Assembly: GCA_964392175.1 (NCBI GenBank)
Contig: CAYMOJ010000006.1
Span: 11,249 to 75,248 of the forward strand
Origin: Firm-04 sp964392175
Lineage (GTDB): Bacteria > Bacillota > Clostridia > Oscillospirales > Ruminococcaceae
Length of the DNA stretch: 64,000 nucleotides
Direction: 5' to 3'
Shown: positions 26,160 through 34,925 of the stretch, piece by piece
Position numbering within the stretch: the stretch's first letter is position 1
Layout: every line of letters begins with the position of its first letter
Made by a program: the position numbers and the translations under genes
Notes under the pieces: model-generated
Seen by the model: the letters and a program-made list of their open reading frames with translations, nothing else
Told to the model about the DNA's origin: nothing
Databases searched by the model: none

Positions 26160-26981
26160 ATGAAAATCGGTTTTCTCGGCGCAGGCAATATGGGTTTTGC
26201 CATGCTACAGGGCATTGTAAGCTCTGCACTGTGTAAAAATGGCACCGTCACGGAACTGCTGGCCTATGATTCCAATCCCGAAAAGCACGTCGCACTGCAA
26301 GCCATCGGCGTAACCGTCTGCGCGGATGCACAAGCTCTGGCAGATGCGGCCGATATGTTGGTATTAGCAGTCAAGCCGCAGGTGCTGGGCACGGCTCTGG
26401 ATTCCATTACCATTCGCGCGGAACAAATCGTGGTTTCCATCTGCGCAGGAATTACAGCAGATTTTATCCGCAACCACACCATCCCCGATGCAAGAGTCAT
26501 TCTGGTCATGCCCAATACGCCCCTGATGCTCGGTGAAGGCGCATCTGCGCTGGCACGGTGTAAGGGTATTACCGATGACGAATTTGCACTGGTCATGGAA
26601 ATGTTCTCTGTTTGCGGTATCGCTGAGGAAATTCCCGAAAACAAGATGAAGGAGATCATCGCCATCAACGGCAGTAGCCCCGCTTTTCTGTACTATTATG
26701 CAAAAGGCTTTCTGGATTACGCTGCCTCTGAGGGCATTGCTTCCGATGTGGCACTGCGCTTGTTTGCACAATCCATGATCGGATCCGCAAAGATGCTGAC
26801 AGATTCAGGTTACTCTGTCGAAAAGCTCATTCAAATGGTTTCTTCTCCCGGCGGCACCACACTAGCCGGCCTTGACCGCCTATGCGAAGGCGAATTGCTC
26901 GACACCGTCCACCGTTGCTGCGACAGCTGCACCAACCGCGCTTATGCCCTTGCCGGTGAGGAGCGTCCCCAACCGAAATAA
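26160..26981 (+). CDS. proC: Pyrroline-5-carboxylate reductase
   Basis: Last step of proline synthesis, reducing pyrroline-5-carboxylate with NAD(P)H. N-terminal Rossmann motif GFLGAGNMGFAM, then KPQVLG, PNTPLMLGEGA, and the C-terminal SSPGGTTLAGLDRL. 273 residues, normal length. The start at 26160 is set by AAAGGA upstream; a longer frame to 26100 overlaps folT and is discounted. No proA or proB is adjacent. Confidence 0.94.
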   Translation: MKIGFLGAGNMGFAMLQGIVSSALCKNGTVTELLAYDSNPEKHVALQAIGVTVCADAQALADAADMLVLAVKPQVLGTALDSITIRAEQIVVSICAGITADFIRNHTIPDARVILVMPNTPLMLGEGASALARCKGITDDEFALVMEMFSVCGIAEEIPENKMKEIIAINGSSPAFLYYYAKGFLDYAASEGIASDVALRLFAQSMIGSAKMLTDSGYSVEKLIQMVSSPGGTTLAGLDRLCEGELLDTVHRCCDSCTNRAYALAGEERPQPK

Positions 26982-27003
26982 TGACATCTTCGATTAGACA
27001 TCA

Positions 27004-27033
27004 CGGCAGGTTACCCATACCTGCCGGATTTGT
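27004..27033 (+). terminator. Probable terminator after proC
   Basis: Stem CGGCAGGT / ACCTGCCG with a 7-nt loop, followed by GATTTGTTG, a weak T-tract. Confidence 0.5.
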
Positions 27034-27081
27034 TGCATAACTTGTCTTCCCCCTGCATATGATGTTGTGGAGGGATATGAT

Positions 27082-27729
27082 ATGGCATCTTTACAGCGTG
27101 TTTTTTTCCGCACGATGCACTGCCGTACAGGCAGTTTGCACATGGATATTGTTACGGTTTCTCAGCGCACCAAGCGGCTTATGATGATGCTTGTACTGCT
27201 TGGAGTAGGCATTGGCACAATGGTTTTTTACCACTACCCTGCCGCCGCCGATTTGCTTGTACTAGATCACGGATTTGCGCCCGACCCACAAGCACAAACA
27301 TTGTGGGATATCTTTGCAGCAAGCTTATTTCCATCAGTGGTAGTCATGGCGTTGATGTTACTAAGTGCATTTTCCGCTATCGGACAACCTGCCACATTGG
27401 CATTGTTGCTTAGCCATGGCTGTGCCATCGGCATCGCTGTCGCATCACAATTTTTGACAACAGGCTTCCTACAGGGCTGCCTTTACGCGGCATTATGCAT
27501 TCTGCCTCACGGATTCTTCACTGCGTTGCTGCTGGCGATATCTGCCCGTGATGCATTGCAGCTTTCAGCGCAGCAACTCGCCTATTTGCTACACGGCAAC
27601 ACAGAATCCGATATCCACATTGCCACGCGCAGATGCATCCTGCATTTTCTCGGCAGAATCGCTTTGCTGCCACTGGGAGCAATGACAGAAACACTGGTCT
27701 TCTGGTTGCTCACTCAGAATCGTTCATAA
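27082..27729 (+). CDS. Polytopic membrane protein, SpoIIM-like
   Basis: 215 residues with about five hydrophobic segments. SAFSAIGQPATLALLLSHG, LYAALCILPHGFFTALLLAI and SARDALQLS resemble the arrangement of SpoIIM/DUF95 proteins (internal polar positions within helices and a LILPHG segment), so a sporulation-linked membrane role is possible. No catalytic motif is visible. ATG 27082 has GGAGGG seven bases upstream, whereas the open frame starts at GTG 27067. Followed 15 bp later by a DUF624-like gene, so probably one transcript. If not SpoIIM, it is a membrane protein of unknown function. Confidence 0.5.
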   Translation: MASLQRVFFRTMHCRTGSLHMDIVTVSQRTKRLMMMLVLLGVGIGTMVFYHYPAAADLLVLDHGFAPDPQAQTLWDIFAASLFPSVVVMALMLLSAFSAIGQPATLALLLSHGCAIGIAVASQFLTTGFLQGCLYAALCILPHGFFTALLLAISARDALQLSAQQLAYLLHGNTESDIHIATRRCILHFLGRIALLPLGAMTETLVFWLLTQNRS

Positions 27730-27744
27730 GGAGTCGTTCATTTC

Positions 27745-28653
27745 ATGGCTTTATTCGGAAGTTATCAGAACGCAGGCCCGGGCATCAATCCAAATGCCCC
27801 CAAAAAGAAACCTTTTTTCCGTTTTTGGGAGCTGCTTTGGCGTTCTCTCGGCAAACTGCTCAGCCTGAATATTTTGTACACGATGCTGCACATTCCGGTA
27901 TTCGCAGCACTCATCGTCTACTTAGAAACAGATAACAAGCTTACGGTGCCGTTTTCTGTTTTTTTGCTAATCTTGCAATTCATACTGGAAGGCCCCATTA
28001 TGGCAGGCTGCACTCGTGTGCTGCGCCTGATCGTGCTGGATAAGGCGTTCTTCCTCGGTGAGGAATTTAAGATCGGCTTTTTCAAGAATTTTGTGCCATC
28101 AATGCTCGTCTGGATTCTGGACGCCATTGTCATTGCGTCGATTTCCTGCGGCTCTTACCTGTATCCAAATCTAGCAGAGCAATCCAATGCCAAATGGCCC
28201 TATGTGTTCTTCGTTATCACCATTGCCGTGGGACTCATCTTGCTGTTTATGAATTTCTACCTGTTCCCAATGATCGTGACCACTAAGCTCACAACCAAGG
28301 ATGTCTTCAAAAACGCATTTATGCTTGCTTGCCTTTCGCCCAAGGCCTGCGTGATCACACTCGTTGGCACGGTGCTAATGCTTGCTATCACGATTCTGCT
28401 GATCATGGTGAACAGTCTGTTTATGGCTTTGCTGCCGTTTTTCCCTGCGGCATTCATCGGATATCTGGTGCTGTTTATGAACTACCCCGTCATTCAAAAG
28501 TATGTCATCAACCCCTACTACGAACAAACCGGTGAACAGAATCCCGAAGAGGACAAACCCGTTGACGAGGACGAACGCGTCTTCACCGACCGCGGCGGTA
28601 CTGAAACACCCATCAAAAAAGAGAAAACCAAGCGTGGCAAAACAATTTCTTGA
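27745..28653 (+). CDS. DUF624/YesL-like membrane protein
   Basis: 302 residues. An N-terminal cytoplasmic segment (FRFWELLWRSLGKLLSLNILY) of the DUF624 type is followed by about five to six transmembrane helices and a charged C-terminal tail rich in Glu, Asp and Lys. DUF624 proteins are frequent in Clostridia, often near sugar uptake genes, but their reaction is unknown. Located 15 bp after the SpoIIM-like gene. Ends with a strong terminator. Confidence 0.7.
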   Translation: MALFGSYQNAGPGINPNAPKKKPFFRFWELLWRSLGKLLSLNILYTMLHIPVFAALIVYLETDNKLTVPFSVFLLILQFILEGPIMAGCTRVLRLIVLDKAFFLGEEFKIGFFKNFVPSMLVWILDAIVIASISCGSYLYPNLAEQSNAKWPYVFFVITIAVGLILLFMNFYLFPMIVTTKLTTKDVFKNAFMLACLSPKACVITLVGTVLMLAITILLIMVNSLFMALLPFFPAAFIGYLVLFMNYPVIQKYVINPYYEQTGEQNPEEDKPVDEDERVFTDRGGTETPIKKEKTKRGKTIS

Positions 28654-28671
28654 TACTGGCTATCAAAAGCA

Positions 28672-28709
28672 AACCTCTGTGTATCAGCCATACGCAGAGG
28701 TTTTTTATA
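28672..28709. terminator. Terminator after DUF624 gene, probably bidirectional
   Basis: Stem AACCTCTGTGTA / TACGCAGAGGTT with a 6-nt loop and a T6 tract on the plus strand. It also sits just after the stop codon of the minus-strand gene at 28715. Confidence 0.88.
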
Positions 28710-28714
28710 TTATT

Positions 28715-29917
28715 TTACGATTCTGTCTGCTTATAAAGTGGGTACAAATCCAAAGAAGTACCATACGGATGTTCAATCTCTAATGCGTAGATCATACTGT
28801 TATAACCATCCAGTCCAAGTTCATTGTTGCAAACTTCTGCAGCATTTTCATCGCCTACTGCCAACCCAAACCGATGCTTTTCGACCGGCAACAATGCCTG
28901 CTGCTGTGCCTGTGTAAAAAACAAATAGATCGTACAATTGGTCGTTGCGGTAACATAAAACACATCTCCGGTAGAATACCATCCATCTGGGATATCCCAA
29001 CTGCGATTATGTATGTTACCCTGCGTGATCATGACTGCGGTATCGTCTACATCTGCACCATCAGGATATACCACACAGTACTGAAACGCACCGTCACAAT
29101 CATGAAGATCAAATCGCCCTTTCCACGCTGCTTCGCCATTTTGAAAGCAACAATAGCTGAACACATAGGGTGCAGCCGTAGGATGCGTATACTTACTCAG
29201 ATCTCCATTCACCGGGTAGTCCTCACTGCGGAACGATAAAAACCTCAGCCTGATGGGCTTGCCTTCAGTAGTCAGCAGCGTTTCGGGAATCTGCCAATCA
29301 GCATAAGTAGAAAAATCTATTCCGCCTATATAGCAGCCCGCCAGATCTGCCCCCGAAAACGCCAACACTTCGCCAAGGTTGGTGCCATCATAATATACGT
29401 GCAGCAGATCTTCACACGCATCGCGCATTTCATCGTTAAACACCGGCAAATGCAAAGTGCCAATTCCATAGCTGGAGTTCTCCCGCATTTCAACAAATCC
29501 TGTACCATTTGCACGAAAAATATCTTCCACTGCGGCATAAACAAGCTCATACTGATAATCATCGTAGCCAATATTCGTATCCAGATCATAATACACAAAG
29601 AGCGGGGTATCATTGTAGGTCATGTACACACCGCCACGATTGGCTGGTACAGAACCAAAAAGCGATCCTTCTCGATCCTGCACGGTTTTGGTGACTTCTG
29701 CGACGAATCCATATTTTTCCTCAATATAGGCAACCGCCTTACTGTTGATGTTAGTAATAAAATTCTCGTATGCCTGCTCATTCGCCTCTTGCTTTTCCGC
29801 AATGGGAGCGACAATAAAATGAAAAACTGCCCAGACGATCAATCCACAAAGCAGCATCACAATACCAAACAATACCGTCAAAACGATCAGCGCATTTTTT
29901 ACGCCTTTGGATAGCAT
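28715..29917 (-). CDS. Membrane-anchored protein of unknown function
   Basis: 400 residues. One N-terminal transmembrane helix (LIVLTVLFGIVMLLCGLIVW) is followed by a large, probably extracellular domain with many aromatic and Asp/Glu residues. No family recognised and no catalytic motif apparent. ATG 29917 has AAGGAGG eight bases upstream; the open frame reaches 30046 but the extension is unlike a native start. Transcribed opposite to the PAP2 gene, from which it is separated by a shared upstream region. Confidence 0.75.
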   Translation of the reverse strand: MLSKGVKNALIVLTVLFGIVMLLCGLIVWAVFHFIVAPIAEKQEANEQAYENFITNINSKAVAYIEEKYGFVAEVTKTVQDREGSLFGSVPANRGGVYMTYNDTPLFVYYDLDTNIGYDDYQYELVYAAVEDIFRANGTGFVEMRENSSYGIGTLHLPVFNDEMRDACEDLLHVYYDGTNLGEVLAFSGADLAGCYIGGIDFSTYADWQIPETLLTTEGKPIRLRFLSFRSEDYPVNGDLSKYTHPTAAPYVFSYCCFQNGEAAWKGRFDLHDCDGAFQYCVVYPDGADVDDTAVMITQGNIHNRSWDIPDGWYSTGDVFYVTATTNCTIYLFFTQAQQQALLPVEKHRFGLAVGDENAAEVCNNELGLDGYNSMIYALEIEHPYGTSLDLYPLYKQTES

Positions 29918-30056
29918 ATGCGTAACCTCCTTTTTTTCTATGATAACACATCTTCGAAAGGAAAGCAAGCGAAGTAACCGGATTGTAATCACTTGGTGTG
30001 GATTGTCATTTTTTGACACCGATCTGTAATCGCGGCTATCAGGCATAAAAAAGTAC

Positions 30057-30085
30057 TCGACATTTGCCGAAAACTATGCTATAAT
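30057..30085 (+). promoter_or_regulatory. Promoter for PAP2 gene
   Basis: TCGACA (30057-30062), 17-bp spacer, TATAAT (30080-30085) with the extended -10 TGC just before it. Confidence 0.75.
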
Positions 30086-30118
30086 GGTATCTGCAATCGA
30101 AATATGGAGGTACACTAC

Positions 30119-30652
30119 ATGGCATGGGAATTTGACATACTCAATTGGATACAAGAAAACTTGCGATGCGTTTTTTTGGACGCCGTACTACCAATCATTA
30201 CCTTTTTGGGGAATGGAGGCTGGTTTTGGATTGTTTTAACCCTAGTGGGCTTTTTCTCCCCAAAAACACGGAAATGCGCGTTGATTTCGGCATTTGCACT
30301 GATCTGCTGTTTGATATTTGGCAACCTGATCCTGAAACCCTGCGTTGCACGCATTCGCCCCTTTGATGTACAAACAAGCATCCGGCTGCTGATTGAAAAA
30401 CCACACGACTATTCGTTCCCATCAGGGCACACGCAAGCATCCTTCGCCACAGCCACTGCGATTTTCTTTCAAGATAAGCGTTGGGGCATCGCGGCATTGA
30501 TACTGGCTGCACTGATTGCATTTTCGCGGATGTATCTGTATGTACATTATCCCACGGATATTCTTGCAGGATTGCTATTCGGTGTCGGCTATGCGATTAT
30601 CGGCAGATTGTTGATGGACTACATCTATAAAAAACGCGGTATTGCCGCCTAG
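30119..30652 (+). CDS. PAP2-family membrane phosphatase
   Basis: Phosphatidate phosphatase or undecaprenyl-diphosphatase family; these enzymes dephosphorylate lipid-linked substrates at the membrane. The three PAP2 motifs are visible: KPCVARIRP (K-x6-RP), PSGH in YSFPSGHTQAS, and SRMYLYVHYPTD (SR-x5-H-x3-D). 177 residues with several transmembrane helices. GGAGG lies upstream of ATG 30119. A substrate such as undecaprenyl-PP or PAP cannot be told from the sequence. Confidence 0.9.
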   Translation: MAWEFDILNWIQENLRCVFLDAVLPIITFLGNGGWFWIVLTLVGFFSPKTRKCALISAFALICCLIFGNLILKPCVARIRPFDVQTSIRLLIEKPHDYSFPSGHTQASFATATAIFFQDKRWGIAALILAALIAFSRMYLYVHYPTDILAGLLFGVGYAIIGRLLMDYIYKKRGIAA

Positions 30653-30663
30653 CATACCCAAAC

Positions 30664-30704
30664 GCAAAGCGTGATGTACTTTTCCCGTACATCACGCTTT
30701 TTGC
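30664..30704 (+). terminator. Terminator after PAP2 gene
   Basis: Perfect 14-bp stem AAAGCGTGATGTAC / GTACATCACGCTTT followed by TTGC. Confidence 0.88.
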
Positions 30705-30818
30705 TGCGCAATGCGTCTCCCATATAGCAAAACATGAAATTACTGTGAAAGCCCACAAATTCACTGTAAACATGGTATAATAAGTATAAACCGATGCATT
30801 ACAAAGGAGGCATAGCAA

Positions 30819-32207
30819 ATGTCATCAGGATGTACGCAAATAGAACAGATTCTTTCCGCTCAAAGAGCTTATTATCACAGCGGATCGACTTTGCCGATAA
30901 GCTTTCGCATTGCACAACTTCAGTGCTTGTATCGAGAAATCACTGCCAGAGAGTCGGAGATCGCTGCTGCATTGCAAGAGGACCTGGGGAAACACAGCCT
31001 TGAAAGCTATATGTGCGAAATCGGTCTCACACTCTCGGAGATCAACTATATGATAAAGCACTGTCGCCGCTTTGCAAAGCCGAAAAGAGTGCCCTCTCCC
31101 CTTTCGCAATTTGCTGCAAGCAGTTTTATCCGGCCAACACCCTACGGCAATACTTTGATCATTAGCCCATGGAACTATCCTTTTTTGCTGACCATGGAAC
31201 CTCTGGTAGATGCCATTGCAGCCGGAAACACGGCAATCATCAAACCAAGTGCATATGCGCCTGCTACCGCCGCTGTTGTGCGCTCTGTCATAGAAGCCTG
31301 CTTTGCCCCTGAATATGTCGCGGTCGTCATCGGTGGAAGAGCAGAAAACACCGCTTTGCTGCAACAAAAATTTGATTTTGTATTCTTTACGGGTAGCCAA
31401 GCTGTGGGTAAAGAAGTGCTACGTCATACAGCAGAGCATCTTACACCTGCCGTTTTGGAATTAGGAGGCAAAAGCCCTTGCATCGTTGATGAAACCGCAA
31501 AGATCCAGCTGGCAGCCAAACGCATTGTATTCGGAAAATACCTCAACTGTGGACAAACCTGTGTAGCACCCGATTACATCCTCTGCCATGAACACGTCAA
31601 AACAGAACTGCTACAAGCCATCTGTGCAGAGATTGAGAAACAGCTTGGTGCAGATCCACTGCACAATCCTGAGTATGGAAAGATCATCAACGAAAAGCAT
31701 TTTGAGCGCCTGCTGTCACTAATGGATCAAAAAAAGATCATACTCGGTGGACAGTATTGCAAAACCACGCTCCAAATTGCACCTACTGTAATGGATCACA
31801 TTTCTTTTGACGATGCCGTGATGCAAGAGGAGATTTTCGGCCCCATTCTGCCAATTCTCACTTACCAACAAACCGAACAAATCTACGAAATGCTTGCAAA
31901 CAGACCCAAGCCCCTTGCACTGTATCTGTTTACCGAAAACAAACAGCAAATGAAAACGCTCACTGAAAAGCTACAATTCGGTGGTGGCTGCATCAACGAT
32001 ACTGTCATTCATCTTGCAACAAACAAATTGCCCTTTGGTGGTGTGGGCGAAAGCGGTATGGGAACATATCACGGCAAGTTTGGTTTTGATACGTTTTCGC
32101 ACCGAAAAGCCATCGTCAACAAGAAAACATGGCTGGATCTTCCCTTGCGATACCATCCATACAGTAAACCGTATAAAGATAAATTGGTACGCCGTTTTTT
32201 ACGGTAG
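30819..32207 (+). CDS. Aldehyde dehydrogenase, class 3-like
   Basis: NAD(P)-dependent oxidation of aldehydes to carboxylates. Rossmann-type GNTLIISPWNYPF and AAGNTAIIKPS, the Glu-containing LELGGKSP (near residue 213), and catalytic Cys in NCGQTCVAPDY (near residue 248) are present. 462 residues with a basic C-terminal tail, which suits the short class 3 form. Substrate unknown. ATG 30819 is preceded by AAAGGAGG. A TATAAT box at 30776 stands upstream but its -35 is unclear. Confidence 0.9.
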   Translation: MSSGCTQIEQILSAQRAYYHSGSTLPISFRIAQLQCLYREITARESEIAAALQEDLGKHSLESYMCEIGLTLSEINYMIKHCRRFAKPKRVPSPLSQFAASSFIRPTPYGNTLIISPWNYPFLLTMEPLVDAIAAGNTAIIKPSAYAPATAAVVRSVIEACFAPEYVAVVIGGRAENTALLQQKFDFVFFTGSQAVGKEVLRHTAEHLTPAVLELGGKSPCIVDETAKIQLAAKRIVFGKYLNCGQTCVAPDYILCHEHVKTELLQAICAEIEKQLGADPLHNPEYGKIINEKHFERLLSLMDQKKIILGGQYCKTTLQIAPTVMDHISFDDAVMQEEIFGPILPILTYQQTEQIYEMLANRPKPLALYLFTENKQQMKTLTEKLQFGGGCINDTVIHLATNKLPFGGVGESGMGTYHGKFGFDTFSHRKAIVNKKTWLDLPLRYHPYSKPYKDKLVRRFLR

Positions 32208-32261
32208 CGCACGTCGAATATTGTCGAATATTAAATCTTTGTAAATTGTTATCATATTCCA

Positions 32262-32290
32262 TTGACTGGCATCGGAAATTGTAGTATACT
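32262..32290 (+). promoter_or_regulatory. Promoter for small secreted protein
   Basis: TTGACT (32262-32267), 17-bp spacer, TATACT (32285-32290). A tandem 10-bp repeat GTCGAATATT x2 (32214-32233) lies about 30 bp upstream and could be an operator. Confidence 0.7.
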
Positions 32291-32367
32291 TTCAGCAAGA
32301 GGTATTCGTCTGCAACACTGCAACGAGTATTTCGGAAAAATCTATTATAATGAAAGGAAAATGTATC

Positions 32368-32835
32368 ATGAAGAAATCCAAACTGTTTGCAATGCTGACC
32401 GCCACTATGCTCTTTGCAATGATGCCGTTGCAAGTAACCGCCGCAGAGATGTCCACCGAGGAAACCGCTGTCGTAGAAGAAGCTGAGACCCTTTCCAGTA
32501 ATCTGATTGGCACCTATACGCTGAATGCCTATTATGGCTATAATACGTTGATGTTAGATACTACCATTTGCGCCTTTGAAGAGATGGCAAAACTCGGCTT
32601 GATTGACATTGTTGTACAGCACAGTTCGGACAAAATGAATTGGGTGGATGAAGTTGAAGTAGACGACATGATCAACGAGGATGCCTATTACTTCTCCGTC
32701 AAGGGGTACGGCATACCGGTAATCAGCGGTTATTATTACCGCATTAAGGTCACCCTCTATGCCAAAGAGCATGGATGGTTCTTCCCGGACACACACAAGA
32801 TCAACGTCACCTCTAGCTATGTCTGGATTGGTTGA
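32368..32835 (+). CDS. Small secreted protein of unknown function
   Basis: 155 residues. Signal peptide MKKSKLFAMLTATMLFAMM ending near VTAAE, then a Glu-rich segment and a beta-like C-terminal domain with many aromatic residues (YYFSVKGYG, YYYRIKV, YVWIG). No family recognised. ATG 32368 is preceded by AAAGGAA. A perfect hairpin terminator follows. It does not share the leader of the cassette secreted proteins. Confidence 0.75.
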   Translation: MKKSKLFAMLTATMLFAMMPLQVTAAEMSTEETAVVEEAETLSSNLIGTYTLNAYYGYNTLMLDTTICAFEEMAKLGLIDIVVQHSSDKMNWVDEVEVDDMINEDAYYFSVKGYGIPVISGYYYRIKVTLYAKEHGWFFPDTHKINVTSSYVWIG

Positions 32836-32850
32836 TAGAACAATCACCGC

Positions 32851-32882
32851 GCAGCCACCGAAAATTTCGGTGGCTGCTTTTG
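32851..32882 (+). terminator. Terminator after secreted protein 32368
   Basis: GCAGCCACCGAAA / TTTCGGTGGCTGC, perfect 13-bp stem, followed by T4 and GTT. Confidence 0.88.
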
Positions 32883-32917
32883 TTGCCGGGAACAATCATT
32901 CTGCAAGATCATACTTG

Positions 32918-33199
32918 TTACAGAAAAAGCATTTGGATGGCTAACAGCAATAGCACCCCCGGCACGCCCAATACAACAGCTGTGCCGATATATAATACAT
33001 TCAACGGCAAAAAACAGCCGATCGTTTCGCCAAAAAAGTTGCAGACCAACAGTGCACCCAGCCCCATCACACTGCTGAGCAAAAGCGTGCGCAAGGCATG
33101 ACGATATCGAAAAATCGCCCATAGCATCATGATCAGAGAAAAGGCAGCAAAAACACGCAATAGCAATTCCGGAGGAAATCGTTCCATAAGCTTGTCCAA
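32918..33199 (-). CDS. BofA-family inhibitor of pro-sigma-K processing
   Basis: 93 residues, two or three hydrophobic helices with ALLVCNFFGET and NVLYIGTAVVLGVPGVLLLLA matching the BofA pattern (N-terminal Gly/Asn, then GxPGxxLLL). In Bacillus, BofA holds SpoIVFB inactive in the forespore until needed. The start at TTG 33199 (AAGGGG seven bases upstream) is my choice; ATG 33187 is the alternative. Last gene of a four-gene minus-strand cluster with 33212, 33542 and 33944. It supports sporulation capacity. Confidence 0.75.
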   Translation of the reverse strand: MDKLMERFPPELLLRVFAAFSLIMMLWAIFRYRHALRTLLLSSVMGLGALLVCNFFGETIGCFLPLNVLYIGTAVVLGVPGVLLLLAIQMLFL

Positions 33200-33211
33200 A
33201 ATATCGCCCCT

Positions 33212-33514
33212 TTATAGTATAATATACGCCAGTGCCAACAGCAACCGACGATCTTTTTGTTCTTTAGAAAGCAACAGTAGCACAGCCAAAATCAATAAGG
33301 TATCGCTATCAATATTTTGCAGCAATGACCGCAACGGATTGAGATCTTGTGTGGTGATGGCTGGTTTGGGAACAGGTGGTGGCGCAGCAGCCTTCGATTG
33401 ATTTGGCTCCTCGATGGGTTGCAGCGCCTGCCCTGTCGGTCGCAGCGGTTGTTGATTTTGCCGCATCGGTCTTGGCCCTTGAAAGGGAAACTGCTGCCGT
33501 GGTGGCATTGCCAT
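33212..33514 (-). CDS. Small proline/glutamine-rich protein with C-terminal hydrophobic segment
   Basis: About 100 residues. The N-terminal half is disordered and rich in Pro, Gln and Arg (MAMPPRQQFPFQGPRPMRQN); the C-terminal part ends in a Leu/Ile-rich helix (TLLILAVLLLLSKEQKDRR) which may anchor it to the membrane. No family assigned. ATG 33514 follows GGAGGAGG; 33508 is possible. Part of the BofA cluster. Confidence 0.6.
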   Translation of the reverse strand: MAMPPRQQFPFQGPRPMRQNQQPLRPTGQALQPIEEPNQSKAAAPPPVPKPAITTQDLNPLRSLLQNIDSDTLLILAVLLLLSKEQKDRRLLLALAYIIL

Positions 33515-33541
33515 CACCTCCTCCTTGAGAATCTGTCGATG

Positions 33542-33913
33542 CTACAAAATATCCGTCAGATCATTGAGCAAGCCTTTTTCTTTCAGTGACAAAAACACAC
33601 TGTACAATCGAAGCAGCTTTACAGCACGGTCAACACGCTTGCTACGCTGTTCACTCAGATAGGGCTTCAATGCAAGTAAAAGCTGCGTTTCGGAATCCTG
33701 TTCCTGCATCTGCGAAAAGATCTCGCCTAGTAACAACAGCTTGGAAAAATCAAAGCCATTGTCGCTGACAGTATCGGTGTTGTCCGCCTGTGACGAATCA
33801 GCATGAGCGGTTTCTTCTCCGTTGCCTTGCAACATAGCTGCCAATTCTGCCAGATTTTGCATACTCTCAGGATCCGAAAGCAGCGATTGCAGCTTTTCGG
33901 AAAGGTCATCCAC
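33542..33913 (-). CDS. Small helical acidic protein in BofA cluster
   Basis: 123 residues, GTG start 33913 with GGGAGG eight bases upstream. Helical N-terminal segment (LLSDPESMQNLAELAAMLQG), Asp/Ser/Thr-rich linker, then a helical C-terminus rich in Arg, Lys and Leu (RSKRVDRAVKLLRLYSVF). The pattern suggests a cytoplasmic protein that interacts with another helical protein. No family recognised. Confidence 0.6.
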   Translation of the reverse strand: MDDLSEKLQSLLSDPESMQNLAELAAMLQGNGEETAHADSSQADNTDTVSDNGFDFSKLLLLGEIFSQMQEQDSETQLLLALKPYLSEQRSKRVDRAVKLLRLYSVFLSLKEKGLLNDLTDIL

Positions 33914-33943
33914 AATCGCCGCCTCCCTTCCTGATCGCTTGGG

Positions 33944-34189
33944 TCAATGTTTCAGTTTTTCATACAATGCTTTTGCCTGCTGACTGTTCATCATCTGTTG
34001 CACTCGCTGCGGATTTGCAAGCAACTGCTGAAATGCAGCTGCATCCTTGGGTTTCATGCTTGCCAGTGCAGCATCGAACTTGCCTGCTTTCAACTCCGCT
34101 TTGAGCGTTTCAGCCGGCACACCCAGTTTTTTGCTGACTGCTTGCAGCAATGCGTCCAATTGGGGCGAATCTTTGGGTCTTTGTACCAT
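33944..34189 (-). CDS. Small helical protein, first of BofA cluster
   Basis: 81 residues, ATG 34189 preceded by AAAGGAG. Ala-, Lys- and Gln-rich helices (AVSKKLGVPAETLKAELKAG). No family recognised. First gene of the cluster that ends in the BofA-like gene, on the strand opposite to the YfcE-like gene at 34280. Confidence 0.6.
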   Translation of the reverse strand: MVQRPKDSPQLDALLQAVSKKLGVPAETLKAELKAGKFDAALASMKPKDAAAFQQLLANPQRVQQMMNSQQAKALYEKLKH

Positions 34190-34218
34190 AAAAAGGTCTC
34201 CTTTCGCGCAAAAAAGAA

Positions 34219-34247
34219 TTGACGGTGTTCTATTTTTATGCTATAAT
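34219..34247 (+). promoter_or_regulatory. Promoter for YfcE-like gene
   Basis: TTGACG (34219-34224), 17-bp spacer, TATAAT (34242-34247) with extended -10 TG at 34239-34240. Confidence 0.78.
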
Positions 34248-34279
34248 ACAGAAAAACAGAACGGGAGGTTCAAACAACC

Positions 34280-34768
34280 ATGCGAATTTTGGCGATCTCC
34301 GATACCCATGGTAACATCAATGCAGTGGAAAAGGTGTTCTTGCTGCATCCGGAGGCAGATCTGTACATTCACTGCGGCGATGGTGAACGGGAACTCAACA
34401 GCTTCCTTATGGCATATCCCGAATATACAGGGCGCACTTATCATGTAAAAGGCAATTGTGATTTTTCAAGTACCTCCCCCACAGAATTGGTACTGGAATT
34501 GGAAAATGGTCACCGTCTGTTTGCAGTGCATGGACATATACATCTCATGGCAAACGATGGTTTCCTGTACCGTTATGCAGAAAAAGCAGGTGCAGATCTT
34601 GCCATATTTGGGCATTTGCACTGCCGATATGATCGTATAGAGCAGGGAGTACACATCGTATCCCCCGGCAGTGCTGCGCAACCCCGTGATGGTCAACCGG
34701 CTGCTTATGCACTGATCGATCTGGTGGGGAATCAGTATGTTGTCAGCCATGGTGATGTGCCACTGTAA
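34280..34768 (+). CDS. YfcE-type metallophosphoesterase
   Basis: Calcineurin-like phosphodiesterase domain with the metal-binding motifs ISDTHGN, CGDGE, VKGNCD, VHGHIH and FGHLH. 162 residues, the size of YfcE/MJ0936-type enzymes. Substrate unknown (phosphodiesters in related proteins). A good promoter and GGGAGG-type site lie upstream. Confidence 0.88.
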   Translation: MRILAISDTHGNINAVEKVFLLHPEADLYIHCGDGERELNSFLMAYPEYTGRTYHVKGNCDFSSTSPTELVLELENGHRLFAVHGHIHLMANDGFLYRYAEKAGADLAIFGHLHCRYDRIEQGVHIVSPGSAAQPRDGQPAAYALIDLVGNQYVVSHGDVPL

Positions 34769-34825
34769 TGTATCATATGCAGCAGATGGAGCAAATGTGT
34801 CCGCCTCTGCGATGAAAAAACAGGA

Positions 34826-34861
34826 AAAGTCCTTTCTTTTTGGCTGGGACTATGCTATAAT
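34826..34861 (+). promoter_or_regulatory. Extended -10 promoter for SGNH esterase
   Basis: TATAAT at 34856-34861 with TG at 34853-34854. The -35 region is weak (TTTCTT at 34833). Probably drives the gene at 34926. Confidence 0.6.
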
Positions 34862-34925
34862 ACTATGGTAAAGATAAGGCGGTATGTGACAACCGCTTGA
34901 AATAATCATATAAGGAGTGTTTCTC

